Shown here: in pieces, positions 17,490 to 24,938 of the stretch
Numbering within the stretch: position 1 is the stretch's first letter
Layout: each line of letters begins with the position of its first letter
Notes under the pieces: model-generated
The model's database searches: none
Told to the model about the DNA's origin: nothing
What the model saw: only the letters and a program-made list of their open reading frames with translations
Made by a program: the position numbers and the translations under genes
Assembly: GCA_022616315.1 (NCBI GenBank)
Contig: JAKEEX010000464.1
Coordinates: 1-40,064, forward strand
Reading direction: 5' to 3'
DNA length: 40,064 bases
Origin: Myxococcaceae bacterium
GTDB lineage: Bacteria > Myxococcota > Myxococcia > Myxococcales > Myxococcaceae

Positions 17490-18890
17490 TCAGTGACTTC
17501 CGGTTGCAGCAGCCGTGCCGGTGAGGCCCGCCACCACGCGCTCCAGGCGCATGCCACGGCTGGCCTTCACGAGCACGGTGTCACCCGCGGTGAGGCGCGG
17601 GGTGAGCCAGTCGAGCAGCGCATCGACGTCGGTGAAATGTGCGGCGTCCGTCCCGAGAGTCCTCCTGGCGGCCGCGGCCCCGGCGGCGCTCCGCGGACCG
17701 AAGAAGGCCGCCACCCGGGCCACACCTGCGGCCTTCAGCCCGAGCTCCTCGTGGGCGTGCGCCTCCTCCTCGCCCAGCTCCAGCATGTCTCCCAGCACCA
17801 CCACGGCGCGCCCTTCTCCCGCGAGGCCCTTCAGCGTCGTCAGTCCCGCGGCCATGGAGCCGGGGTTCGCATTGTAGCAGTCGTCCAGCACCTGGACGCC
17901 GTGGAGGCCCTGCTTGAGGTTGAGCCGGCCGGCCCACGGGCGAGCAGCCGTCAGTCCCGCCAGGCACTCCTCCGGCGTGAAGCCGAGGGCGAGGGCCAGG
18001 GCCGCGGCACCCGCCGCGTTCATCGCGTTGTGGGCGCCCAGGAAGCCGAGCAGGAAGGCGTGCTCCACACCGTGGAAGGACAGCCGCACCTGCTGCCCGT
18101 CAGCCGCACGGGGCTCGGCGGAGAGCAGACGCACGTCCGCCCGCGCGTCCGTGCCGAACGTCAGCTGCCGGCGCCCCGAGGTCGCGGCCTGCGCGACGAT
18201 GCGCGCGTCGTCCAGGTTCACCACGGCCGTGCCGCCCTGGGAGAGCGCGTGGAAGAGCTCTCCCTTCGCGCGCGCCACCCCGTCGATGCCACCCACACCC
18301 TCGGTGTGCACGGGCTGCACCACCGTCACGAGGCCGGCGTCCGGCTCGGCGATGCGGGTGAGCCGGTCGATCTCCCCGAGGTGGTTCATCCCCATCTCGA
18401 CGATGGCCGAGCGGTGCTCCGGGGCGAGCCCGAAGAGGGTGAGGGGCACGCCCACCTCGTTGTTGAGGTTGCCGTGCGTCTTCAGCGCGGGGCCGCGGGT
18501 GCCGAGGATGGCGGCCACCATCTCCTTGGTGCTCGTCTTGCCGTTGGAGCCCGTGACGGCGCCCACCGGGATGCGGAAGCGGCGCCGGTGGAGGCGCCCG
18601 AGCGCGCCGAGCGCCACGAGCGTGTCCCCGACCTCCAGCAGCGGCAGGCCCGCGGGCGCACCGGGACGCTCCCGCCCGCGCTGCACCACCGCGAGCGCCG
18701 CGCCCCGCACCGCCGCCTCGGCGAGGAAGCGGTGCGCGTCGTACTTCTCCCCCACCAGCGCCACGAAGAGGCTGCCGGGGACGAGCGTGCGCGTGTCGGT
18801 GGAGACGCCCGTCAGCACGGAGGGAGCGTCGCCGAGGAGCTGGCCCGAGGTGGCCTCGAGCAGCTCCGCCGGGGTGAAGGTGACGGTCAT
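17490..18890 (-). CDS. murF: UDP-N-acetylmuramoyl-tripeptide--D-alanyl-D-alanine ligase
   Basis: 466 aa. It adds the D-Ala-D-Ala made by Ddl, completing the cytoplasmic pentapeptide precursor. Motifs: GVSTDTRTLVPGSLFVAL at the N-terminus, ATP loop GSNGKTSTKEM (114 onward), HGNLNNEVGVPLTLF, IVEMGMNHLGEI, NAMNAAGAAALAL and VLDDCYNANPGSM. All are typical of MurF rather than MurE. The ATG at 18890 lies 15 bp after murE with AGAGGACCC as ribosome site. Its stop abuts the mraY start. Confidence 0.98.
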   Translation of the reverse strand: MTVTFTPAELLEATSGQLLGDAPSVLTGVSTDTRTLVPGSLFVALVGEKYDAHRFLAEAAVRGAALAVVQRGRERPGAPAGLPLLEVGDTLVALGALGRLHRRRFRIPVGAVTGSNGKTSTKEMVAAILGTRGPALKTHGNLNNEVGVPLTLFGLAPEHRSAIVEMGMNHLGEIDRLTRIAEPDAGLVTVVQPVHTEGVGGIDGVARAKGELFHALSQGGTAVVNLDDARIVAQAATSGRRQLTFGTDARADVRLLSAEPRAADGQQVRLSFHGVEHAFLLGFLGAHNAMNAAGAAALALALGFTPEECLAGLTAARPWAGRLNLKQGLHGVQVLDDCYNANPGSMAAGLTTLKGLAGEGRAVVVLGDMLELGEEEAHAHEELGLKAAGVARVAAFFGPRSAAGAAAARRTLGTDAAHFTDVDALLDWLTPRLTAGDTVLVKASRGMRLERVVAGLTGTAAATGSH

Positions 18891-18905
18891 CCGGCTGGGT
18901 CCTCT

Positions 18906-20417
18906 TCAGGCGCCCTGCGGCAGCGCGCGGGCGGCGCGGACGGCCTCCTCGCGGTCATCGAAGGGCAGCTTCTCGGCGCCCACCTGCTGGTAGGCCTCGT
19001 GGCCCTTGCCCGCGATGAGCACCACGTCCTCGGGACGCGCCAGGCCCACGGCGAGCTGGATGGCCGCGCTGCGGTCCCCCTCCACCAGGTAGCCCTTCTC
19101 GCCGCTCCGCGCCTTCGCGGGGCTCATGCGGCGCACGCCCGCCTTCTCGAGGCCCGGCGTCACCTGGGAGATGATGTCCTCGGGGTCCTCGCCGCGGGGG
19201 TTGTCGCTCGTCACCACGGCCACGTCGGCCAGCTCGCCCGCGGCCTGCCCCATCAGCGGGCGCTTGCCCTGGTCGCGGTCCCCGCCGCAGCCGAACACCA
19301 CCAGCACCCGGCCACGCGCGAGCGCACGCGCCGCCTCCAGCGCGCGCCGCAGCGCCTCGTCCGTGTGCGCGTAGTCCACGAGCACGTTGACGCCGCTCGT
19401 GTCCACCCGCTCCATGCGTCCGGGCACGCGGGCGACGCGCTCGATGCCGTCCTGCACGTCCCGGCGGGAGAAGCCCGCGCCGAGCGCCATGCCGGCCGCC
19501 GCGAGGATGTTCTCCAGGTTGTGGGGCCCGAGCAGGCGCGAGCGCACGGGGATGTCCCCGGCCGGCGTCTTCAGCGTCGCGCGGATGCCGTCCAGCGTCA
19601 GCTGCACGTCGGTGGCGGAGATCTCCCCGGCGCCGGTGCGGCTGAACTTCCACGCCATGCGCTTCTGGCCGCGCAGCTCGTTGTAGATGCGGCTGCCGTA
19701 GGTGTCGTCGCCGTTGACCACCGCCACGCCGCCCGGCGAGAGCAGCTCCTGGAAGAGCCTCCGCTTGGCCTGGAAGTACTCCTCCATGTCCTTGTGGTAG
19801 TCGAGGTGGTCACGGCTGAGGTTGGTGAAGGCCGCGGCACGGAAGGAGAGGCCGTGCACGCGCTCCTGCGCCAGGGCGTGGCTGCTCACCTCCATGACGA
19901 CGGTGTCCGTGCCGGCATCCACCATCTCGCGCAACGTGCGCTGGAGCGTCAGCGCGTCCGGAGTCGTGTGCGGCGCCTCGAGCGTGCGCCCCGCGAACTT
20001 GTACTGGATGGTACCGAGGAGCCCCGTCGTGGCGCCTCCGGCCGCGGCGATGGACTCCAGCAGGTAGCTGGTGGTCGTCTTGCCGTTGGTGCCGGTGATG
20101 CCGAGCAGCGTCAGCTCCTGCGCGGGGCGGCCGTAGAAGTTGGCGGCCACGATGGCCAGCGCCTGCCGGACGTTGCTCACGACGAAGAAGGGAACCTGGC
20201 TCGGTATGGGCCTCTCGGCCAGCACCGCCACCGCGCCCCGGCTCACCGCCTCTCCGACAAACTGGGCTCCGTCCGTCTTGGTCCCGGGGAGGGCCACGAA
20301 GAGGTCGCCTGCCTTCACCTGCCGCGAGTCCAGGACCACACCGGTGACGTCCGCGCTCGCGCGTCCACCGGAGGCCTGCTCAGCGCCACATCCCGCCAGC
20401 ACATCCGTCAGCTTCAT
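18906..20417 (-). CDS. murE: UDP-MurNAc-L-Ala-D-Glu--meso-diaminopimelate ligase
   Basis: 503 aa Mur ligase adding the third stem residue. ATP loop GTNGKTTT at 109-116; EVSSHALAQERVHGL; TNLSRDHLDYHKDMEEY; GPHNLENILAAAG; DYAHTDEAL; and the amino-acid-specificity motif DNPRGEDP at 405-412. DNPR is the meso-diaminopimelate signature (Lys-adding enzymes differ), which fits a Gram-negative wall. The start is ATG at 20417 with AGAGGACGAG upstream; the open frame extends 22 codons further but without conservation. The 102 bp to the ftsI stop is long for this operon. It holds a weak TAGGAT -10-like site but no clear -35, so an internal promoter is possible. Confidence 0.97.
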   Translation of the reverse strand: MKLTDVLAGCGAEQASGGRASADVTGVVLDSRQVKAGDLFVALPGTKTDGAQFVGEAVSRGAVAVLAERPIPSQVPFFVVSNVRQALAIVAANFYGRPAQELTLLGITGTNGKTTTSYLLESIAAAGGATTGLLGTIQYKFAGRTLEAPHTTPDALTLQRTLREMVDAGTDTVVMEVSSHALAQERVHGLSFRAAAFTNLSRDHLDYHKDMEEYFQAKRRLFQELLSPGGVAVVNGDDTYGSRIYNELRGQKRMAWKFSRTGAGEISATDVQLTLDGIRATLKTPAGDIPVRSRLLGPHNLENILAAAGMALGAGFSRRDVQDGIERVARVPGRMERVDTSGVNVLVDYAHTDEALRRALEAARALARGRVLVVFGCGGDRDQGKRPLMGQAAGELADVAVVTSDNPRGEDPEDIISQVTPGLEKAGVRRMSPAKARSGEKGYLVEGDRSAAIQLAVGLARPEDVVLIAGKGHEAYQQVGAEKLPFDDREEAVRAARALPQGA

Positions 20418-20519
20418 CTCGTCCTCTGCTCCGGGCCATGTGTGGGTCTTGCCGCCCGAGACGCTCCGCCTCGGGGGACACACCCCGCCCCATCCTAGAC
20501 GCCGCTTTTGGCGGGCCCT

Positions 20520-22535
20520 TTACCGCGACGCAAGCTCCAACGTCACCAGTGCGCCCTTCTCCACGACGCTCCCGGCGGCTGGCCGCTGGGTCACCACGCG
20601 TCCGCTGCCAACCAGCCGGGGTGTCAGCTCCATTCCCACCAGCCGCGCCACGGCCTCCCGTCCCACCTGCCCCTGCAGGTCCGGAATCCGGACCGCTCCC
20701 CCGCCAGGGCTGCCAGCCACCGACACCTCCACCACCGCCGGACGGGGCGGCTCGGCCGCAGGAGGCGGCTCCTCGCGTCCCACCTCCGCCACCACCTGGC
20801 CCCGGCTCACGGCCTGCGACGGAGGCACGCCCATGTAGGCAAGAGACGCCTCCGCAATCTCCCGGACCGCGGGTGCGGCCACCAGTCCGCCGTACACGTC
20901 CGTCTTCGGTTCGTCCACCACCACGTGGACCACCAGGCGGGGGGCCTCGGCCGGCACCATGCCCACGAAGGAGGCAATCCGCTTGTCCGAGTAGCCCCCG
21001 GCCACCGTGTCCACCTTCTGCGCGGTGCCCGTCTTGCCGGCCACCCGGTAGCCGGGCATGGCCGCGCGGGGCGCCGTCCCCCCCTTGCTCACCACGGACT
21101 CGAGCATCCGCACCACCCGCCGCGCCGTGCCCTGGGAGACGACCTGGCGCACCTTCGTCGGCTTGTTCTCGAGCAGCACCACCCCGTCCGGGTCCACCAC
21201 GCGGGAGACGAGGAAGGGCCGCATCAGCTGCCCCCCGTTGGCCAGCGCCGCGTATGCCGCCGTCACCTGCACCACGGTGGCCGTCAGCCCCTGACCGAAG
21301 GACTGCGTCGCGAGCGCCACGTCCGCGCGCGGGAACGGGAGGCTTCCCTTGCCCTCTCCCGGCAGCAAGAGGCCGGACCTCTCACCGAAGCCGAAGGACT
21401 GGAAGGCCGCCACGAGGCGCTCGCGGCCCAGGCGCTGGGCCACCTTCGTCATGCCGATGTTGGAGGACACCCGGAGGATGCCCTCCGGCGTGAGCAGACC
21501 GTAGGCGTGCGAGTCGTTGATGGTGTGGCTCCCGATGCGCAGGGCGCCCTGCTCGCAGTCGAACGTCTGGTCCGGCCCCACCGCGCCCGCCTCCAGCGCC
21601 GCGGCCACCACGAAGGGCTTCATGGTGGAGCCGGGCTCGTAGAGGTCCAGAGCGGCGCGGTTGCGCATCTGCGCCAGGGTGGCGCTGCCGGGCAGGTTGG
21701 GGTTGAAGCGGGGATGGTTGGCGAGCGCGAGCACCTCGCCGGTTGCGGGGTCCATCACCACGACCATGCCGGCCACGGCGCGCGCGTCGTGCACCGCCTT
21801 CGCGAGCGCCTTCTCCGCGACGTACTGGATGTGCCGGTCCAGCGTGAGCGTCACGCTCGCACCGGTGTGGTCCTCCGGGTCCGCCGCGCCCTCCACCAGC
21901 GCCTTGCGGCCGCGCGCGTCCCTCAGGCCCGGGACCTGCGCGGACTCGCCGGACAGCTCGTCCTCGAAGGCGCGCTCCAGGCCCTCCAGGCCATGCCCAT
22001 CCGTGCCCACCATGCCGAGCACGTGCGCGGCCAGCTCCCGCTGAGGGTAGAAGCGTCGCGGCTCCTTCGTGTACCCCACACCCGGAAGCCCGAGCGCGCG
22101 GACGGCGTCCCCCTCCCGGGGCTTGAGCTGCCGCTTCACCCAGGCGAAGCGCTTGCCCCTCATGAGGCGCGCCTCCAGCTCCCCTGAGTCCAGCGACAGT
22201 CGCTTCGCCAGCGCGCGTGCGGCCCGCGGCACGTCCGTGAGGAGCGAGGGGTCCACCCAGACGGAGTCCACGTCCACGCTCTGCGCGAGCGGGACGCCCC
22301 GCCGGTCGAAGATGTCCCCGCGTCGCGCCGGCACCTCGATGTGGCGCACGTACTGGTCGCGCGCGAGCCCCTCCAGCCGCTCGCGCTCGAAGACCTGCAG
22401 CTTCACCGCACGCACCAGCACCACGCCCAGGAGGCAGAGCAGGACCGCCCCGAGCATCGCCACCCGGAGCCGCACCCAGCGGCCCGGTGCGTCCACGCTG
22501 ACCTGGGCCGCGCGCAGGTGGGTCTGCGTCCTCAC
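20520..22535 (-). CDS. ftsI: Septal transpeptidase FtsI (PBP3) with C-terminal PASTA domain
   Basis: 671 aa. Short cytoplasmic tail, membrane segment about 22-43, dimerisation domain (RRGDIFDRRGVPLAQ), then the penicillin-binding transpeptidase: STMK at 303-306 (catalytic Ser), SSN at 357-359 and KTGT at 501-504. A Pro/Glu linker (about 588-600) leads to a PASTA domain at about 613-671 (IPDLQGQVGREAVARL, VVTQRPAAGSVVEKG). PASTA on a class B PBP is typical of Gram-positives and SpoVD/PBP2x types; E. coli FtsI lacks it. The GTG start at 22535 overlaps the ftsL stop (GTGA), with GGAGCACGAG upstream. Its partner polymerase is FtsW, encoded in the same cluster. Confidence 0.97.
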   Translation of the reverse strand: MRTQTHLRAAQVSVDAPGRWVRLRVAMLGAVLLCLLGVVLVRAVKLQVFERERLEGLARDQYVRHIEVPARRGDIFDRRGVPLAQSVDVDSVWVDPSLLTDVPRAARALAKRLSLDSGELEARLMRGKRFAWVKRQLKPREGDAVRALGLPGVGYTKEPRRFYPQRELAAHVLGMVGTDGHGLEGLERAFEDELSGESAQVPGLRDARGRKALVEGAADPEDHTGASVTLTLDRHIQYVAEKALAKAVHDARAVAGMVVVMDPATGEVLALANHPRFNPNLPGSATLAQMRNRAALDLYEPGSTMKPFVVAAALEAGAVGPDQTFDCEQGALRIGSHTINDSHAYGLLTPEGILRVSSNIGMTKVAQRLGRERLVAAFQSFGFGERSGLLLPGEGKGSLPFPRADVALATQSFGQGLTATVVQVTAAYAALANGGQLMRPFLVSRVVDPDGVVLLENKPTKVRQVVSQGTARRVVRMLESVVSKGGTAPRAAMPGYRVAGKTGTAQKVDTVAGGYSDKRIASFVGMVPAEAPRLVVHVVVDEPKTDVYGGLVAAPAVREIAEASLAYMGVPPSQAVSRGQVVAEVGREEPPPAAEPPRPAVVEVSVAGSPGGGAVRIPDLQGQVGREAVARLVGMELTPRLVGSGRVVTQRPAAGSVVEKGALVTLELASR

Positions 22536-22876
22536 CTCGTGCTCCGCGCCGCCAGTGCGCCGCGCGCCTCCTGCCGCGGGGCCGGCAGGGTGATGAGGGC
22601 GCCGGCCTCGGGCGGCCCCATGCCGAGCTGCTCGCGGGCGAGCGCCTCCAGGCGCTGTGGCCCACTCAGGGTGGCGCGCTCGAGCGTCAGGCGGTGGTGC
22701 TCGCGCTCGAGCCTGCGGCCCTCGGCCTCCAGCTGGCTCAGGGCGTAGCCGCTGTCCACCACCAGCACGCGCCCGGTGACGTGGACGATGCCCGCCACGG
22801 CGAAGAGGAGGAAGAACATGGCCGCGGGGAGGAGGGCACGAAGCACCTCGCCGAAGCTCGCCTGGGACTTGCTCAT
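22532..22876 (-). CDS. ftsL: Cell division protein FtsL
   Basis: 114 aa bitopic protein. Membrane segment about residues 13-37 (LLPAAMFFLLFAVAGIVHVT), then a heptad-rich periplasmic coiled coil about 44-85 (LSQLEAEGRRLEREHHRLTL) ending in the LEALAREQLGM motif common to FtsL/DivIC. In the FtsQ-FtsB-FtsL complex it activates FtsW-FtsI. The ATG at 22876 overlaps the rsmH TGA (ATGA), and its own stop overlaps the ftsI start. Sequence conservation in this family is poor; topology and gene position carry the call. A Pro/Arg/Ala tail of about 25 residues is unusual and unassigned. Confidence 0.93.
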   Translation of the reverse strand: MSKSQASFGEVLRALLPAAMFFLLFAVAGIVHVTGRVLVVDSGYALSQLEAEGRRLEREHHRLTLERATLSGPQRLEALAREQLGMGPPEAGALITLPAPRQEARGALAARSTR

Positions 22877-23781
22877 CGCACTCGCTCCACTGCGCGCAGG
22901 CGCGCGCTCCGGGCGCGGGGGTTGCGCGCCACCTCGTCCTCACCCGCCACCACGGCCTTGCGCGTGAGGACGGAGAAGTCACCTCTCCTGCCGCACCCGC
23001 ACACCGGCATCCCGGGCGGGCAGATGCACTGGCCCTCCAGCGCGCGGAAGCCTTCCTTCACCCGCCGGTCCTCGAGCGAGTGGAAGCTGATGACGGCGGC
23101 CACACCGCCCACCCTCAGCATCCGCGGGAGCGCGGCCAGCAGCCCGTCCAGCGCCTCCAGCTCCCCGTTCACCGCCATGCGCAGCGCCTGGAAGGTGCGG
23201 GTGGCCACGTGGATGCGCTCCGGCCAGGCCTTGCGCGGAACGGCCGCCTTGATGGCGTCCACCGCCTCGAGCGTGGTGGTGGGCTCGCGCTCCTTCAGCT
23301 TGCGCGCGATGGGCCGCGAGAAGCGCTCCTCGCCCAGGCGGAAGATGAGGTCCGCGAGCTCCTCCTCGCCCGTCGTGCGGATGAGCTCGGCCGCGGTCGG
23401 CCCCTCAGGTCCCATCCGCATGTCGAGCGGACCCTCGGTCTGGAAGGAGAAGCCGCGAGAGGCCTCGTCCAGCTGGGGCGAGGAGACCCCGAGGTCCACC
23501 AGCACACCGTCCACGGGCAGCACGTCTGAGAGGAGCCGCGGCAGCTCGCCGAAGTTGCCCTGCCGGGCCGTGAAGCGCGTCCCGAAGCGGCTCAGCCGCG
23601 CGCCGGCGGCCTCGAGCGCACGCGGATCCCGGTCCACGCCGTACACGGTGGCGCCCTGCTCGAGCAGGAGCTCGCTGTGGCCGCCGCCACCGAGCGTCCC
23701 ATCCACCAGCACGCGGCCGGCCCCGGGGCGCAGGAGGCCCACGGCCTCCCGGGGCAAGACCGTCTGGTGAGCGAAGTCCAC
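22873..23781 (-). CDS. rsmH: 16S rRNA (cytosine-1402-N4)-methyltransferase RsmH (MraW)
   Basis: 302 aa SAM-dependent enzyme that modifies the 16S rRNA decoding site; the usual gene after mraZ. SAM motif LVDGTLGGGGHSELLLEQG; GVDRDPRAL; VLVDLGVSSPQLDEASRGF; FSFQTEGPLDMRM; VISFHSLEDRRVK; and the C-terminal RNPRARSARLRAVER. The start is GTG at 23781 with GGGAGGGGCC before it, 14 bp after the STAS gene. Four of its Cys lie in the QCICPPGMPVCGCGRRGD segment, which may bind metal. Confidence 0.98.
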   Translation of the reverse strand: MDFAHQTVLPREAVGLLRPGAGRVLVDGTLGGGGHSELLLEQGATVYGVDRDPRALEAAGARLSRFGTRFTARQGNFGELPRLLSDVLPVDGVLVDLGVSSPQLDEASRGFSFQTEGPLDMRMGPEGPTAAELIRTTGEEELADLIFRLGEERFSRPIARKLKEREPTTTLEAVDAIKAAVPRKAWPERIHVATRTFQALRMAVNGELEALDGLLAALPRMLRVGGVAAVISFHSLEDRRVKEGFRALEGQCICPPGMPVCGCGRRGDFSVLTRKAVVAGEDEVARNPRARSARLRAVERVR

Positions 23782-23795
23782 GGCCCCTCCCGTCT

Positions 23796-24191
23796 CTAGA
23801 TGGGGTCGGTGGGGACCACGGAGAACGCGGCCCGCGCGTCGTTGCAGTGCGGGTACACCTCGAACACGCCGTGCGCGCCGGAGGCCCGCAGCACCGCCGC
23901 GAGGTAGCTGGACAGGCCGGACAGCTTCACGTCCCCGCCGGCGCGCCGGAGCGCCTCCACGCGCGGAAGCAGCGGGCGGACACCGCGGTAGTCCAGGTGG
24001 GGGACCTCCGTGAAGTCCAGCACCACCTGCGTGACGCCGCGCTGGAGCAGCCGGAACAGCTCGTCACCCACCTCGGCGAGCTCCTTCACGCCCAGCTCAC
24101 CCTCGAGCAGCAACGTGAGGACGTGCCCGGACGCGCCGCGCTCGTCGCGGTCCCACACCTGCTCCACCTGACGCTCGCTCCACTGCTCCAT
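23796..24191 (-). CDS. STAS-domain protein inserted between mraZ and rsmH
   Basis: 131 aa with one STAS fold (about 22-115): HVLTLLLEGELGVKELAEVG, VTQVVLDFTEVPHLDYRGV, GGDVKLSGLSSYLAAVLRAS, and a C-terminal GVFEVYPHCNDARAAF. The family includes anti-anti-sigma factors such as SpoIIAA, where the loop before helix 2 reads DSSG and the Ser is phosphorylated by an anti-sigma kinase. Here that loop is DYRG (67-70), so the Ser is replaced and the protein should not be switched this way. It may act as a docking or scaffolding module. The ATG at 24191 has AGAGGGAGGGAC upstream. It lies in the operon between mraZ (39 bp) and rsmH (14 bp), not a standard dcw member. No anti-sigma kinase is nearby. Partner unknown. 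Confidence 0.88.
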   Translation of the reverse strand: MEQWSERQVEQVWDRDERGASGHVLTLLLEGELGVKELAEVGDELFRLLQRGVTQVVLDFTEVPHLDYRGVRPLLPRVEALRRAGGDVKLSGLSSYLAAVLRASGAHGVFEVYPHCNDARAAFSVVPTDPI

Positions 24192-24230
24192 CTGACCGTC
24201 CCTCCCTCTGAACGTCGCCGCGCGGGGCCG

Positions 24231-24683
24231 CTACCCCTGCCGCAGCTCCCCGAGCACCCGCGTCAGCTCGGCCGAGTCCACCGCCGTGCGGGCCTCGTCC
24301 TGCGCCTTGCGCCAGCCGTCCGCGCTCCACAGCTCGATGACCTTCACCATCCCCGCCCACACCACGTCCTTCTCCAGCCCCGCGTGAGTCCGTAAGGACG
24401 GGGGCACCAGGAGCCGCCCGAGCCTGTCGAGCGTCACCTCCTGCGCCGGCGCCACGTAGAGGCGCATCAGCGTCTTCACCCCGGGCTCCATGGGGTTGCG
24501 CTTGGCCAGGGCCGCCTCGAGCGCCTCCCACTCGCGCACCGGATACGCGTGCAGACACGCGTCGAGCGCCGTCGTGAGGATGAGGCGCTCGTCGTAGGCG
24601 CCCACGAGCGTGTCGCGCAGCTTCGCCGGCAGGCTCGTGCGGCCCTTCGCGTCAATCTGGTGCTCGAAGACTCCACGGAACAC
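24231..24683 (-). CDS. mraZ: Transcriptional regulator MraZ
   Basis: 150 aa, matching the family length (about 143-152). Two MraZ/AbrB-like swapped-hairpin halves are seen, each with a DxxxR motif: [15 protein letters not shown] near the N-terminus and [18 protein letters not shown] in the second half. MraZ is the first dcw gene and in E. coli represses the cluster by binding 10 bp spaced TGGGN repeats. The start is GTG at 24683 ([15 protein letters not shown]), aligning with the family start MFRG; its ribosome site is weak. A GTG at 24752 would add 23 unconserved residues and lies inside the predicted operator, about 5 nt from the predicted transcription start, so I reject it. Confidence 0.94.
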   Translation of the reverse strand: MFRGVFEHQIDAKGRTSLPAKLRDTLVGAYDERLILTTALDACLHAYPVREWEALEAALAKRNPMEPGVKTLMRLYVAPAQEVTLDRLGRLLVPPSLRTHAGLEKDVVWAGMVKVIELWSADGWRKAQDEARTAVDSAELTRVLGELRQG

Positions 24684-24726
24684 GCGCTTGGGGCAGCCCA
24701 GGGTTGGGGCAAGGTGCGTGAGGCGG

Positions 24727-24752
24727 ATCCACCGCTTCCCACTCCTTGCCAC
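24727..24752 (-). promoter_or_regulatory. Predicted MraZ operator (three GTGG repeats, 10 bp period)
   Basis: On the mraZ strand, GTGGCA (24747-24752), GTGGGA (24737-24742) and GTGGAT (24727-24732) recur at exactly 10 bp, so TGGNN boxes are parted by 5 nt. This is the architecture known for MraZ sites in E. coli (TGGGN boxes with 5 nt spacers). They lie between the predicted transcription start (about 24757) and the mraZ GTG, suited to autorepression. Confidence 0.7.
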
Positions 24753-24763
24753 TTCGGCCCGCG

Positions 24764-24792
24764 AAGCTAACGGTGGCGATCCACCCGGTCAA
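24764..24792 (-). promoter_or_regulatory. Predicted mraZ/dcw promoter
   Basis: -35 TTGACC (24787-24792), 17 bp spacer, -10 TAGCTT (24764-24769) on the minus strand; start point near 24757. The spacer holds the inverted repeat GGTGG-ATCG-CCACC (plus-strand arms 24772-24776 and 24781-24785), including a GTGGAT box. It is the only good sigma70-like match upstream of mraZ that I saw. Confidence 0.6.
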
Positions 24793-24803
24793 GAAACCGG
24801 GAG

Positions 24804-24832
24804 TTGTCCACAGCTATCCACAGCAATCCACA
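24804..24832. promoter_or_regulatory. Three tandem TCCACA repeats, 10 bp period (second MraZ-like cluster or DnaA boxes)
   Basis: Plus strand TTGTCCACA (24804-24812), CTATCCACA (24814-24822) and CAATCCACA (24824-24832), each followed by G. On the mraZ strand they read TGTGGA at 10 bp steps, the same geometry as the operator downstream of the promoter. The first two also differ by one base from the DnaA box TTATCCACA. They lie just upstream of the mraZ -35 and in the leader region of the divergent PilZ gene. Confidence 0.6.
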
Positions 24833-24938
24833 GGCTGTCGCGTGGATGCAGCGTGTCGTGGAGGCAGCGCGCGTCGCGCCTTTCCTCGCACATCGAATCG
24901 CTGGTACCTCACGGGGTTCCACGCCCAAGAGGGGGGAG

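Noticed and set aside
14859-20498. An 1879-codon open frame on the plus strand, opposite murD to murE
   Set aside because: It is antisense to five clear wall genes, has no known motif and comes from stop-codon scarcity at very high GC.
20418-20519. Intrinsic terminator between ftsI and murE
   Set aside because: Only a 4-5 bp stem around a short A-run and no U-tract follows; the genes remain in the cluster order.
24684-24752. 23-residue N-terminal extension of MraZ
   Set aside because: It would start about 5 nt from the predicted transcription start and inside the operator repeats, and the family begins at FRG.
24804-24832. Replication origin
   Set aside because: Only three near-DnaA boxes, no AT-rich unwinding region and no dnaA/dnaN genes nearby.
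24804-24938. 45-residue N-terminal extension of the PilZ protein
   Set aside because: It would be encoded by the TCCACA repeat cluster; the ATG at 24939 has a good ribosome site.
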